Shown: positions 8,359 through 14,199 of the stretch, piece by piece
Layout: each line of letters begins with the position of its first letter
Numbering within the stretch: position 1 is the first letter of the stretch
The notes under the pieces: model-generated
What the model was told of the DNA's origin: nothing
Seen by the model: only the letters and a program-made list of their open reading frames with translations
Database searches by the model: none
Origin: JAAUQA01 sp036351435
Lineage (GTDB): Bacteria; Pseudomonadota; Gammaproteobacteria; Competibacterales; Competibacteraceae
Assembly (NCBI GenBank): GCA_036351435.1
Contig: JAZBPA010000347.1
Span: 1-14,199 of the forward strand
Length of the DNA stretch: 14,199 nucleotides
Direction of reading: 5' to 3'
Program-made: the position numbers and the translations under genes

Positions 8359-9159
8359 CTACTGCCCTGTAAAAGTAGCTGTTCGTTTCTCAAGTAGAGC
8401 TGTAACGGCTTCCTGATGATCCACTGTGTGATGGGCCAGCGCCTGAAAAGCAGCGGATAGTTCCAACAGACTATCCAAGCGGAGGTGTTGGCCCTCACGA
8501 ATCAGTTTTTTGGTCATGCGTAACGCATCCGGTGGATTAGTGGCGATGCGCATGGCCAGTGTTCCGGCCTCTTCCAAGAGCTGCGGGAGTGGCACTACTT
8601 TTGATACCAAACCCCAATCCAGCGCGGTTTGCGCATCAATAGGTTCGCCGGTGAACGCCATTTCGCAAGCGCGAGATAAGCCAACTGCACGAGGCAAAAA
8701 CCAAGCCCCGCCATCACCAGGAATGATCCCCACCTTGACGAAACTTTCCGCGAACAGTGCGGTTTCAGCGGCGATGCGAATATCGCACATCATGGCCAAA
8801 TCGCAGCCGGCCCCGATGGCGGGACCATTGACTGCCGCTATAGTGGGCGTTTCAATGTTATACAGTGCTAGCGGAATGCGTTGGATGCCGCGACGATAAC
8901 CGTTGCGCACTTGTGCGGGATTGCCACCGAACATACCTTGGCGATCACGCATATGTTTGATATTGCCGCCTGAGGAAAACGCGCTGCCGGCACCGGTGAC
9001 GATAACTACCCGGACGCTTTGGTCTCGATTGATGCGAGTGACCGCAGTTTCTAGCGCTTCGATCATATCGTCTTCAGAAATGGGGTTGCGGGATTCTGGA
9101 CGATTCAAAGTCAGGGTTACGATGGCTCCGTCTTGTTGATAAAGCAAAGGTTCCGACAT
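8359..9159 (-). CDS. Crotonase-family (enoyl-CoA hydratase/isomerase-like) protein
   Basis: This 266-residue cytosolic enzyme should bind an acyl-CoA thioester. The crotonase fold is shown by LTLNRPESRN (16-25), the oxyanion-hole segments FSSGGNIKHM (61-70) and GPAIGAGCDLAMMCDIRIA (112-130), then AESFVKVGIIPGDGGAWFLPR (137-157, given here by its key part PGDGGAW), and a C-terminal TALLEKRTATF. Aligned with mammalian mitochondrial hydratase, the two catalytic glutamates fall at D120 and F140, so classical hydration is doubtful. Isomerase or another crotonase reaction is more likely, perhaps using D120 or D149. ATG 9159 has AGGAG about eleven bases upstream. It lies 30 bases after the coiled-coil gene and may share its transcript. 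The specific substrate is unknown. Confidence 0.9.
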   Translation of the reverse strand: MSEPLLYQQDGAIVTLTLNRPESRNPISEDDMIEALETAVTRINRDQSVRVVIVTGAGSAFSSGGNIKHMRDRQGMFGGNPAQVRNGYRRGIQRIPLALYNIETPTIAAVNGPAIGAGCDLAMMCDIRIAAETALFAESFVKVGIIPGDGGAWFLPRAVGLSRACEMAFTGEPIDAQTALDWGLVSKVVPLPQLLEEAGTLAMRIATNPPDALRMTKKLIREGQHLRLDSLLELSAAFQALAHHTVDHQEAVTALLEKRTATFTGQ

Positions 9160-9189
9160 GGTGTTGTGATCTCCTGCGTGAACTCGTTG

Positions 9190-9990
9190 TCAGCGATAGG
9201 CGATAATCCGGATCTGGCTATTCCAGCTGCCGAATAACGCTTTACCATCGGATTGCGCTCTTAATGTTCTGTCTTTTGGCACTGGCAACCAGGCATTTTC
9301 GGAATTGTACGACCATCCCTGCTGGGGGAACGCGAAGGTATGCAGATAAAATGCGTTTTCTTCGTTAGCATTGACGTTTACAAACAGCTTGAAGTCATGA
9401 GCATCGCCTTTGACATAATTGGTTGCGATGTAGACATAGACCAGAATCTCACGAGCGGTGTCCGGTATTGATTCTGGTATCAGAAAGGTCAACTGTTCCT
9501 TTTCCCCAACTGGCAGAGCACCTAAATTGACGTTGACCGGGTGGTATTTGGCAGCCGCTATAAAAGCCGCTGCCAGGGCGTCGTTAAGTTGGTCGGTATT
9601 AATGAATGAGCCCTGCAGGTCTCCTATCTCTTTCCTTAACTGTTCCAGTTGTTCAGTGACAGCCAGAGATTGTTGCTGAGAGTTATTGATAGCCTGCGTT
9701 TCCTGATCATGAAAAGCATTGAGCTGCTGTAACGTTGTTTCCATTAACGCATTTTGTTGGTTTAGAACACTGATCTGTTGATTTGCAGCACTGAGTTTCG
9801 CTTGCAAACGGTCGATGTCTTTTCGCAGCGTGGAACGGGTTTTTTGCAGTTCCATTCTGACCGTGTTCCAGGGACGAATCTTGTCGTAGAAGGTATTTAG
9901 CACTTCGCGATCGGGTCGGTATGGGGAGAAAAAATACGCAGTCGCTACCAGGATTAAAGCCAGCAACAAGATGAATTGTCGTTTTAACAT
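9190..9990 (-). CDS. Unrecognised membrane-anchored coiled-coil protein
   Basis: I do not recognise this 266-residue protein. It starts with a short basic N-terminus (MLKRQ) and one hydrophobic helix (6-22), most likely an uncleaved signal anchor, which would place the rest in the periplasm; there is no cysteine anywhere and no lipobox. Residues about 42-127 are rich in Q, L, E and K and look like a long coiled coil (for example RLQAKLSAANQQISVLNQQN at 61-80). The C-terminal 110 or so residues look mostly beta-stranded, with EILVYVYIAT (181-190), FKLFVNVNANEE (200-211), the aromatic WSYNSENAWLPV (226-237) and a final QIRIIAYR. That layout suggests a stalk carrying a small globular, possibly ligand-binding head. 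No Shine-Dalgarno is visible before ATG 9990; a palindrome occupies that spot. It sits between cysQ and the crotonase gene. Confidence 0.85.
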   Translation of the reverse strand: MLKRQFILLLALILVATAYFFSPYRPDREVLNTFYDKIRPWNTVRMELQKTRSTLRKDIDRLQAKLSAANQQISVLNQQNALMETTLQQLNAFHDQETQAINNSQQQSLAVTEQLEQLRKEIGDLQGSFINTDQLNDALAAAFIAAAKYHPVNVNLGALPVGEKEQLTFLIPESIPDTAREILVYVYIATNYVKGDAHDFKLFVNVNANEENAFYLHTFAFPQQGWSYNSENAWLPVPKDRTLRAQSDGKALFGSWNSQIRIIAYR

Positions 9991-9999
9991 GAGTTTGGG

Positions 10000-10016
10000 T
10001 GTAACGTTTCGTTACA
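10000..10016. promoter_or_regulatory. Perfect 17-base palindrome, candidate operator
   Basis: TGTAACG-TTT-CGTTACA has perfect seven-base arms around a three-base spacer. It lies between cysQ and the coiled-coil gene, only nine bases upstream of the latter's ATG. No T run follows on either strand, so it is unlikely to be an intrinsic terminator. It could be a binding site for a dimeric repressor, or an RNA hairpin masking the ribosome binding region, where no normal Shine-Dalgarno is seen. The cognate regulator is not in the window. Confidence 0.45.
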
Positions 10017-10045
10017 GCGACAGCATATCTTTTATGAGCAGATGG

Positions 10046-10846
10046 CTAGGATAGATAAGCTAACCAATCCCGGTGGGAATCGCCGAAGGCTAGAAAGTGC
10101 GGATTGAGTAAAGATTCTTTATTGTAACGCAGGCGGCTGCCATCGGTAGCGACGACCTGCCCCCCTGCTTGTTCAACAATGCATTGGGCGGCCGCAGTAT
10201 CCCATTCCCAAGTCGGGCCTAAGCGAGGATAAACGTCCGCACCACCTTCGGCAACCAAACAAAGTTTCAGCGAGCTGCCCACCGCGATAAACGTGTGTGA
10301 TCCCGAACGTTCGGCGAAGGCTTGAACTGCGGCACCACCGTGGGAACGACTGCCAACGATACTCAACGGTGCATGGGTTGAGGTTGGTCTTGTAGCTATC
10401 GGTTTTGGCGGAGTACCATCGGGTTCATGGCGCATAGCGGATCCGCTAGCAGCGGAGTAGCAGACTTGCGTTGCGGGCACATAAACTACCCCTAAAACCG
10501 GTTCATGGCCTTCAATCAGAGCAATGTTGACGGTAAATTCGCCGTTGCGTTTGATGAATTCTTTGGTCCCATCCAATGGGTCCACCAACCAAAAGCGCTT
10601 CCATTGAGCACGTTCGGTGAACGGCACGCTGGCGGACTCCTCAGATAAGATCGGAATATCCGGGGTTAAGAACTGCAGCCGTTCACAGATAATGTGATGT
10701 GACGCTGTGTCGGCTGCCGTTAACGGACTGGCGTCGTCTTTTTGCTCGACGGCAAAACTGGTGGCGTAGATTTCCATGATGCGCAAACCGGCCTCGGCAG
10801 CGATTTTCGCTACCGGTTTTAACAGTTGCACGACATCAATAGACAT
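10046..10846 (-). CDS. cysQ: 3'(2'),5'-bisphosphate nucleotidase CysQ
   Basis: This 266-residue cytosolic phosphatase of the inositol-monophosphatase superfamily removes the 3'-phosphate from PAP (and PAPS), recycling the by-product of sulfate assimilation. Evidence: DDASPLTAAD (37-46), SEES (68-71) with metal ligand E70, the signature WLVDPLDGTKEFIKRNGEF (86-104; metal ligands D89 and D92), and GPTWEWDTAAAQ (210-221) with D216. The TKEFI variant following DPLDG separates CysQ from SuhB-like inositol phosphatases. The length fits the family (about 250-270). The start ATG 10846 has no clear Shine-Dalgarno and lies 21 bases past the rplS stop without a terminator between, so co-transcription and perhaps coupling with the rplS operon is likely. 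Confidence 0.95.
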   Translation of the reverse strand: MSIDVVQLLKPVAKIAAEAGLRIMEIYATSFAVEQKDDASPLTAADTASHHIICERLQFLTPDIPILSEESASVPFTERAQWKRFWLVDPLDGTKEFIKRNGEFTVNIALIEGHEPVLGVVYVPATQVCYSAASGSAMRHEPDGTPPKPIATRPTSTHAPLSIVGSRSHGGAAVQAFAERSGSHTFIAVGSSLKLCLVAEGGADVYPRLGPTWEWDTAAAQCIVEQAGGQVVATDGSRLRYNKESLLNPHFLAFGDSHRDWLAYLS

Positions 10847-10867
10847 AGGGCGCCGGGCTCTGTCGGC

Positions 10868-11212
10868 CTAGAGCTTTTCCTTGATGCGAGCCGCTTTTCC
10901 TTCACGACCTCGCAAGTAATACAATTTGGCCCGTCGCACATCGCCACGACGCTTTACCGTGATCGTGGCGATCGTCGGGCTATAGGTTTGGAACACCCGC
11001 TCGACCCCCGCGCCGTGGGAAATTTTGCGCACGGTGAACGCAGAGTTCAAACCCCGGTTGCGTATGGCGATGACGACGCCTTCGAAAGCCTGCAGTCGTT
11101 CGCGGGTACCCTCTTTAACCTTGACCTGCACGACGACGGTATCACCCGGCGCGAACGGGGGGATTTCGCGAGTCATCTGTTCGTTTTCTAGTTGTTCGAT
11201 AATGTTGCTCAT
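10868..11212 (-). CDS. rplS: 50S ribosomal protein L19 (bL19)
   Basis: This 114-residue protein of the large ribosomal subunit sits at the interface with the small subunit. The whole length matches bL19: FAPGDTVVVQVKVKEGTRERLQ near the N-terminus (read here as PGDTV.V.VKVKEG), FEGVVIAIRNRG, FTVRKISHGAGVERVF, and the basic tail RRAKLYYLRGREGKAARIKEK. ATG 11212 has AGAGGA about seven bases upstream, overlapping the end of trmD, eleven bases away. It is the fourth gene of the conserved rpsP-rimM-trmD-rplS block and is directly followed by cysQ. Confidence 0.98.
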   Translation of the reverse strand: MSNIIEQLENEQMTREIPPFAPGDTVVVQVKVKEGTRERLQAFEGVVIAIRNRGLNSAFTVRKISHGAGVERVFQTYSPTIATITVKRRGDVRRAKLYYLRGREGKAARIKEKL

Positions 11213-11223
11213 GATGCAATCCT

Positions 11224-12000
11224 CTAGTCATCCGAGGAGACACTATGGACTCCGGAAGCGTTTTCGTTATGTGCCTGAATGAATTCGTCCAATAATGCCT
11301 GTTGGTCCGGCTCCAAGCTGAGTCGGGCCAATAAGTCCGGACGCCGTAGCCAAGTTCGCCCCAGCGATTCGCGCAACCGCCAGCGCGCAATAGCCATATG
11401 ATCGCCGCTCAATAACACCGCCGGCACCGGTGCGCCGTCAATTTCCTCAGGGCGCGTATAATGGGGGTAATCCAACAAACCGTCCATGAAAGAATCCTGT
11501 TCGGCTGATTGGTTGTTCCCTAGCGCGCCCGGCAATAACCGGATGATGGCATCAATTAACACCATTGCCGCCAACTCTCCTCCGCTTAGAACGTAATCAC
11601 CGATAGACCATTCCTCGTCTACTTCGGCAGTGATCAGTCGCTCGTCGATTCCCTCATAACGCCCCGCTAATAAAATCAAGCGGGGTTGACGGGCCAACTC
11701 TCGCACTGCCGTTTGATCCAGCAAGCGTCCTTGCGGTGACAAATATAACGTAGGCCCGGGCAGGCTTGCGGCTTGTCTCGCACACCGTAATGTGTCCCGT
11801 AACGGTTGTACTTTCATGACCATCCCGGGCCCACCCCCGTAGGGACGATCATCGACTGTGCGATGACGATCATGCGCAGCGTCGCGTGGGTTCCAGAGAG
11901 TCAGATCCAACAATCCCTTTTCACAAGCTCTACCGGTGATGCCGCCCTGCATTAAGGGTGCGAACAGTTCTGGTAACAGCGTGACTACATCAATCCGCAT
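11224..12000 (-). CDS. trmD: tRNA (guanine-37-N1)-methyltransferase TrmD
   Basis: This homodimeric SPOUT enzyme methylates N1 of G37 next to the anticodon using S-adenosylmethionine, preventing +1 frameshifting; it is normally essential. The 258 residues show DDRPYGGGPGMV (50-61), the knot motifs YLSPQGR (86-92), AGRYEGIDERL (112-122) and SIGDYVLSGGELAA (132-145), and QDSF with the catalytic base D169, followed by LLDYPHYTRP. The length is close to the usual 245-255 with a short polar C-terminal tail. There is no strong Shine-Dalgarno at ATG 12000, twelve bases after rimM, so its translation may be coupled. Confidence 0.98.
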   Translation of the reverse strand: MRIDVVTLLPELFAPLMQGGITGRACEKGLLDLTLWNPRDAAHDRHRTVDDRPYGGGPGMVMKVQPLRDTLRCARQAASLPGPTLYLSPQGRLLDQTAVRELARQPRLILLAGRYEGIDERLITAEVDEEWSIGDYVLSGGELAAMVLIDAIIRLLPGALGNNQSAEQDSFMDGLLDYPHYTRPEEIDGAPVPAVLLSGDHMAIARWRLRESLGRTWLRRPDLLARLSLEPDQQALLDEFIQAHNENASGVHSVSSDD

Positions 12001-12012
12001 TGGAAATGACCG

Positions 12013-12534
12013 TTAGAACTGCAGATCCCAGTTCACTCGCATTACGCGTTGATCCAAATCGATCGCAACGATGATGTCGCCCTGTATAAAAGGTATCAAC
12101 CGTTCCTGTTCGCCTCTGACGACGATTACATCATTGGCACCTGTCGCAAACAGATAAGCAATGTCACCGAATTCCATATCATCTTGGTTAATAACTCTCA
12201 ACCCAATCAAGTCGCTCCAGTAGTATTCGCCGGGAGCCAAAGGGGGTAGCTGCTCCCTTTGTACGGCAATGTTTCGACCCAATAACTCAATAGCTCTGTT
12301 GCGATCATCGTAACCAGAGAATTTGGCGATAATCCCTTTGCCTTGAGTGCGACCTTCCTCAAGCGCTATTGGTTGCCAGTCATTGTCGTGACCGAGATAT
12401 AGCGGCTTATAATCGAATAGGTTGCCTCGATCCTGAGTATGGGAAAACAACTTTACCCAGCCACATAGGCCATACAAACCGACCACTCGTCCCAGAACGA
12501 TCCAATCTGAGACTGAAGTTGAGTCAGTCGGCAC
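12013..12534 (-). CDS. rimM: Ribosome maturation factor RimM
   Basis: RimM helps mature the head of the 30S subunit by binding uS19 and 16S rRNA. The 173 residues comprise the N-terminal RimM barrel (ILVGRV-type start WIVLGRVVGLYGLCGWVK at 11-28; later SGYDDRNRAIELLGR) and a PRC barrel (EYYWSDLIGLRV, FATGANDVIVV, LIPFI, ending MRVNWDLQF). The start is GTG at 12534, inside the end of rpsP (11-base overlap). It has no visible Shine-Dalgarno, and no better in-frame start lies nearby, so coupling to rpsP translation is likely. Confidence 0.97.
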   Translation of the reverse strand: MPTDSTSVSDWIVLGRVVGLYGLCGWVKLFSHTQDRGNLFDYKPLYLGHDNDWQPIALEEGRTQGKGIIAKFSGYDDRNRAIELLGRNIAVQREQLPPLAPGEYYWSDLIGLRVINQDDMEFGDIAYLFATGANDVIVVRGEQERLIPFIQGDIIVAIDLDQRVMRVNWDLQF

Positions 12535-12790
12535 TGCTTTGCGCGGATGTCCGACGCTGTTCTTTCATCAAACTGGCAACCCGTTCGGACGTTTGGGCGC
12601 CCTGACCAAGCCAATATTTCAAACGGTCTTGATTGAGGTTTATTCTCACCTCTTGTCCACGAGCAACAGGATTGAAAAAACCCACTTTTTCGATGTATCG
12701 TCCGTCTCGCCGATTACGGCTGTCGGTAACCACAACGTGATAAAATGGACGCTTTTTAGCGCCACCACGAGCCAAGCGTATGGTAACCAT
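12524..12790 (-). CDS. rpsP: 30S ribosomal protein S16 (bS16)
   Basis: This 88-residue small-subunit protein assembles early on the 5' domain of 16S rRNA. It matches bS16 throughout: MVTIRLARGGAKKRPFYHVV (1-20), TDSRNRRDGRYIEKVGFFNP, then DRLKYWLGQGAQTSERV. ATG 12790 has AGAGG about twelve bases upstream, a rather long spacing. It is the promoter-proximal gene of the block. In many gammaproteobacteria ffh lies upstream; here a divergent quinone oxidoreductase gene does. Confidence 0.98.
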   Translation of the reverse strand: MVTIRLARGGAKKRPFYHVVVTDSRNRRDGRYIEKVGFFNPVARGQEVRINLNQDRLKYWLGQGAQTSERVASLMKEQRRTSAQSSAD

Positions 12791-12857
12791 GCGCTAATTT
12801 AACCTCTTTCAGTTTCGTTCAACGGCGAGTGGCCGGTGAAAATAAACGATCAATAAT

Positions 12858-12885
12858 ACGCGAATTTTTTCTAAACGCGAATTTT
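12858..12885. repeat. Two 11-base direct repeats in the rpsP-qor intergenic region
   Basis: ACGCGAATTTT occurs at 12858-12868 and again at 12875-12885, 17 bases apart start to start. The second copy overlaps the -10 box of the candidate rpsP promoter. Such spacing could mark a regulator binding two sites on nearly the same helix face offset, or be chance in AT-rich DNA. Confidence 0.6.
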
Positions 12886-12909
12886 ACGCATGATTCCGGG
12901 TAATTTAAA
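12881..12909 (-). promoter_or_regulatory. Candidate sigma-70 promoter for the rpsP operon
   Basis: On the minus strand TTTAAA (12904-12909, 4 of 6 consensus bases) is followed after exactly 17 bases by TAAAAT (12881-12886, 5 of 6). Transcription would start near 12874, giving a leader of about 85 bases to the rpsP ATG. A second, poorer -10 (TATTAT, 12853-12858) lies closer to the gene. Confidence 0.5.
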
Positions 12910-12993
12910 GACTCCTGCCCGTGTTGCGGTACTGATTACGATCCGATGGATCTGTGCCCAAATTCATCCATGCCTTGAGGATAACTAGACATA

Positions 12994-14022
12994 ATGAGTC
13001 AAACTCTGCCGGATCGCATGCAAGCGATCGCAATCACCGCTCCGGGTGGTCCTGAAGTGTTGGCGTTGACCTCCCAGCCATTACCAAGGGTGGGAACCGA
13101 CGAGGTATTAATTCGAGTAGCTGCGGCGGGTATCAATCGCCCAGACTGTTTGCAACGACAAGGAAGTTATCCGCCGCCGCCAGGAGCCTCCGATTTGCCC
13201 GGCTTGGAAGTCGCTGGAACTATCGTTGCTGTTGGCCCGAATGTCGAAGCTTGGCAGGTGGGGGATTCTGTTTGCGCATTATTAACGGGTGGTGGCTATG
13301 CTGAATATTGCGTGGCCCCGGCTGTTCAGTGCTTACCGATTCCAAACAACATGACATTTCTGCAAGCGGCAGCGTTGCCGGAGACATTTTTTACCGTGTG
13401 GACTAATGTGTTTGACCGCGCTCGCTTGCAACCCGGTGAAACATTTCTTGTGCACGGCGGTACGAGCGGTATAGGTACGACGGCGATTCAATTAGCGCAT
13501 GCTTTCGGTGCTCGCGTCTTCACGACTGTAGGGTCTGCTAATAAGTTGGAAGCCTGTAAAGATTTGGGGGCAGATCTAGTCATCAATTATCGGGAAGCCG
13601 ATTTTGTACCAGCAGTGCGTGAGGCGACTCAAGGGCGAGGCGTGGATGTGATTCTGGACATGGTTGGTGGTGATTATGTGCAGCGCAATCTCAGCATACT
13701 AGCTGTAGAAGGTCGTTTGGTACAAATCGCATTCTTACAGGGTGCTAAAGTGAGCTTAAATCTCGCTCCCATCATGATGAAACGGTTAAGCTTTACCGGC
13801 TCTACCCTGCGCGCCCGTCCGGTTACAGAGAAGGAACCTATCGCTCGTGCTTTACGAGAAAAAGTATGGCCATTGTTGGAAGCGGGCCAAGTTGCGCCGG
13901 TGCTTCACCAAGTCTTTCCTTTAGCTCAGGCCGCCGAGGCCCATGCCATGATGGAGTCGAACCAGCATATCGGAAAGCTGGTTTTACAAGTCAGGCCAAC
14001 GGAAGAAATTGAGCGAGCTTGA
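12994..14022 (+). CDS. NAD(P)H quinone oxidoreductase, PIG3/Qor-type (zinc-independent MDR family)
   Basis: This 342-residue cytosolic enzyme of the medium-chain dehydrogenase/reductase superfamily is predicted to reduce quinones using NADPH. Family features: MQAIAITAPGGPEVL (9-23) at the N-terminus, AAGINRPDCLQRQGSYPPPPG, DLPGLEVAGTI, the cofactor loop HGGTSGIGTTAIQLA in the Rossmann domain, GADLVINYRE, and IGKLVLQV at the end. Zinc-ligand cysteines of alcohol dehydrogenases are absent. The PPPPGASDLPGLE and STLRARP stretches are typical of the PIG3 (TP53I3-like) subgroup. ATG 12994 has GAGG about thirteen bases upstream; the methionine at residue 9 (13018) is an alternative start since family similarity begins there. 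It is divergent from rpsP and followed by the rRNA leader, with no clear terminator between. Confidence 0.94.
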   Translation: MSQTLPDRMQAIAITAPGGPEVLALTSQPLPRVGTDEVLIRVAAAGINRPDCLQRQGSYPPPPGASDLPGLEVAGTIVAVGPNVEAWQVGDSVCALLTGGGYAEYCVAPAVQCLPIPNNMTFLQAAALPETFFTVWTNVFDRARLQPGETFLVHGGTSGIGTTAIQLAHAFGARVFTTVGSANKLEACKDLGADLVINYREADFVPAVREATQGRGVDVILDMVGGDYVQRNLSILAVEGRLVQIAFLQGAKVSLNLAPIMMKRLSFTGSTLRARPVTEKEPIARALREKVWPLLEAGQVAPVLHQVFPLAQAAEAHAMMESNQHIGKLVLQVRPTEEIERA

Positions 14023-14062
14023 TTTTTATATTGCGCATTCAGGTTGTTAGTGCTGTTGTTTA

Positions 14063-14090
14063 TTGACAATGAAAGTGGCAAATATAAAAA
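14063..14090 (+). promoter_or_regulatory. Candidate distal rRNA operon promoter (P1-like)
   Basis: A perfect TTGACA (14063-14068) is followed by AT-rich sequence with TAAAAA (14085-14090) at 16 bases, the spacing common in rRNA P1 promoters, or TATAAA (14083-14088) at 14 bases. Its position ahead of a second promoter and a boxA supports an rRNA operon role. Confidence 0.5.
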
Positions 14091-14105
14091 CCGCGTTCAA
14101 AGGGG

Positions 14106-14134
14106 TTTACAAAGTGGATAAGAGCAACTAGTAT
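14106..14134 (+). promoter_or_regulatory. Candidate proximal rRNA operon promoter (P2-like)
   Basis: TTTACA (14106-14111, 5 of 6) and TAGTAT (14129-14134, 4 of 6 with the key T, A, A, T kept) are separated by exactly 17 bases. It lies about 30 bases before the boxA, a layout typical of the second promoter of an rRNA operon. Confidence 0.5.
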
Positions 14135-14162
14135 TGTTCGTCTTGGCCGAACGCGCCGAGCC

Positions 14163-14199
14163 GTTCTTTAACAGATCACTAAGTAGTTTGTGTGGGTGC
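14163..14199 (+). promoter_or_regulatory. rRNA operon leader: boxA antitermination site and following conserved segment
   Basis: GTTCTTTAACA (14163-14173) closely matches the E. coli boxA (GCTCTTTAACA), where NusB and S10 nucleate the antitermination complex. It is followed by TTTGTGTGGGTGC (14187-14199), resembling the TCTGTGTGGGCAC that follows boxA in E. coli rRNA leaders. No 16S sequence precedes it, so this is a leader, not the 16S-23S spacer. The 16S gene should start shortly beyond the window. Confidence 0.8.

Noticed and set aside
10000..10016. Terminator for cysQ at the palindrome
   Set aside because: The stem is AT-rich, has a three-base loop and is not followed by a T run on the minus strand.
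10846..10880. Terminator between rplS and cysQ
   Set aside because: Only a five-base GCTCT/AGAGC pairing without a T run is present.
12940..12952. Small inverted repeat GATCC-GAT-GGATC upstream of qor
   Set aside because: Arms of five bases are too short to support an operator call without conservation data.

Overview
The window reads as ordinary chromosomal DNA of a gammaproteobacterium, with base composition close to even by eye. The main evidence is the rpsP-rimM-trmD-rplS ribosomal/tRNA-modification block, a CysQ-type nucleotidase, an Atm1-type ABC exporter, and, at the right edge, a leader resembling those of gammaproteobacterial rRNA operons (tandem promoter-like boxes, a boxA, and the conserved TGTGTGGG stretch). 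I cannot name the genus.

Layout. Positions 1-753 (minus) hold most of a membrane-associated family 2 glycosyltransferase (GtrB/DPM type), cut by the window edge. Directly upstream is a 49-codon remnant of an IS5-family transposase (750-899), whose stop overlaps the glycosyltransferase start. Positions 1085-3862 (plus) encode a large c-di-GMP enzyme: LytS-type membrane sensor, two PAS domains, GGDEF and EAL, with all recognisable catalytic motifs intact. Convergent to it is an Atm1/HMT1-type ABC exporter (3873-5684, minus). A strong intrinsic terminator separates that gene from an upstream acyl-CoA ligase-like gene (5767-7292, minus) broken by a one-base deletion. A divergent aquaporin Z gene follows (7606-8307, plus).

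From 12790 down to 8359 all genes lie on the minus strand: rpsP, rimM, trmD, rplS, cysQ, an unrecognised membrane-anchored coiled-coil protein, and a crotonase-family protein. The first five are tightly packed (overlap of 11 bases, then gaps of 12, 11 and 21 bases) and probably form one transcript. The last two may belong to a second unit starting near a 17-base palindrome at 10000-10016. Divergent from rpsP is a PIG3-type quinone oxidoreductase (12994-14022, plus), followed by the rRNA operon leader that runs off the window.

I see no CRISPR array, tRNA, phage module or defence system. The items most worth a second look are the frameshifted ligase, the rRNA leader, the IS remnant abutting the glycosyltransferase, the unrecognised coiled-coil protein, the crotonase lacking the usual glutamates, and the palindrome and direct repeats in intergenic DNA.
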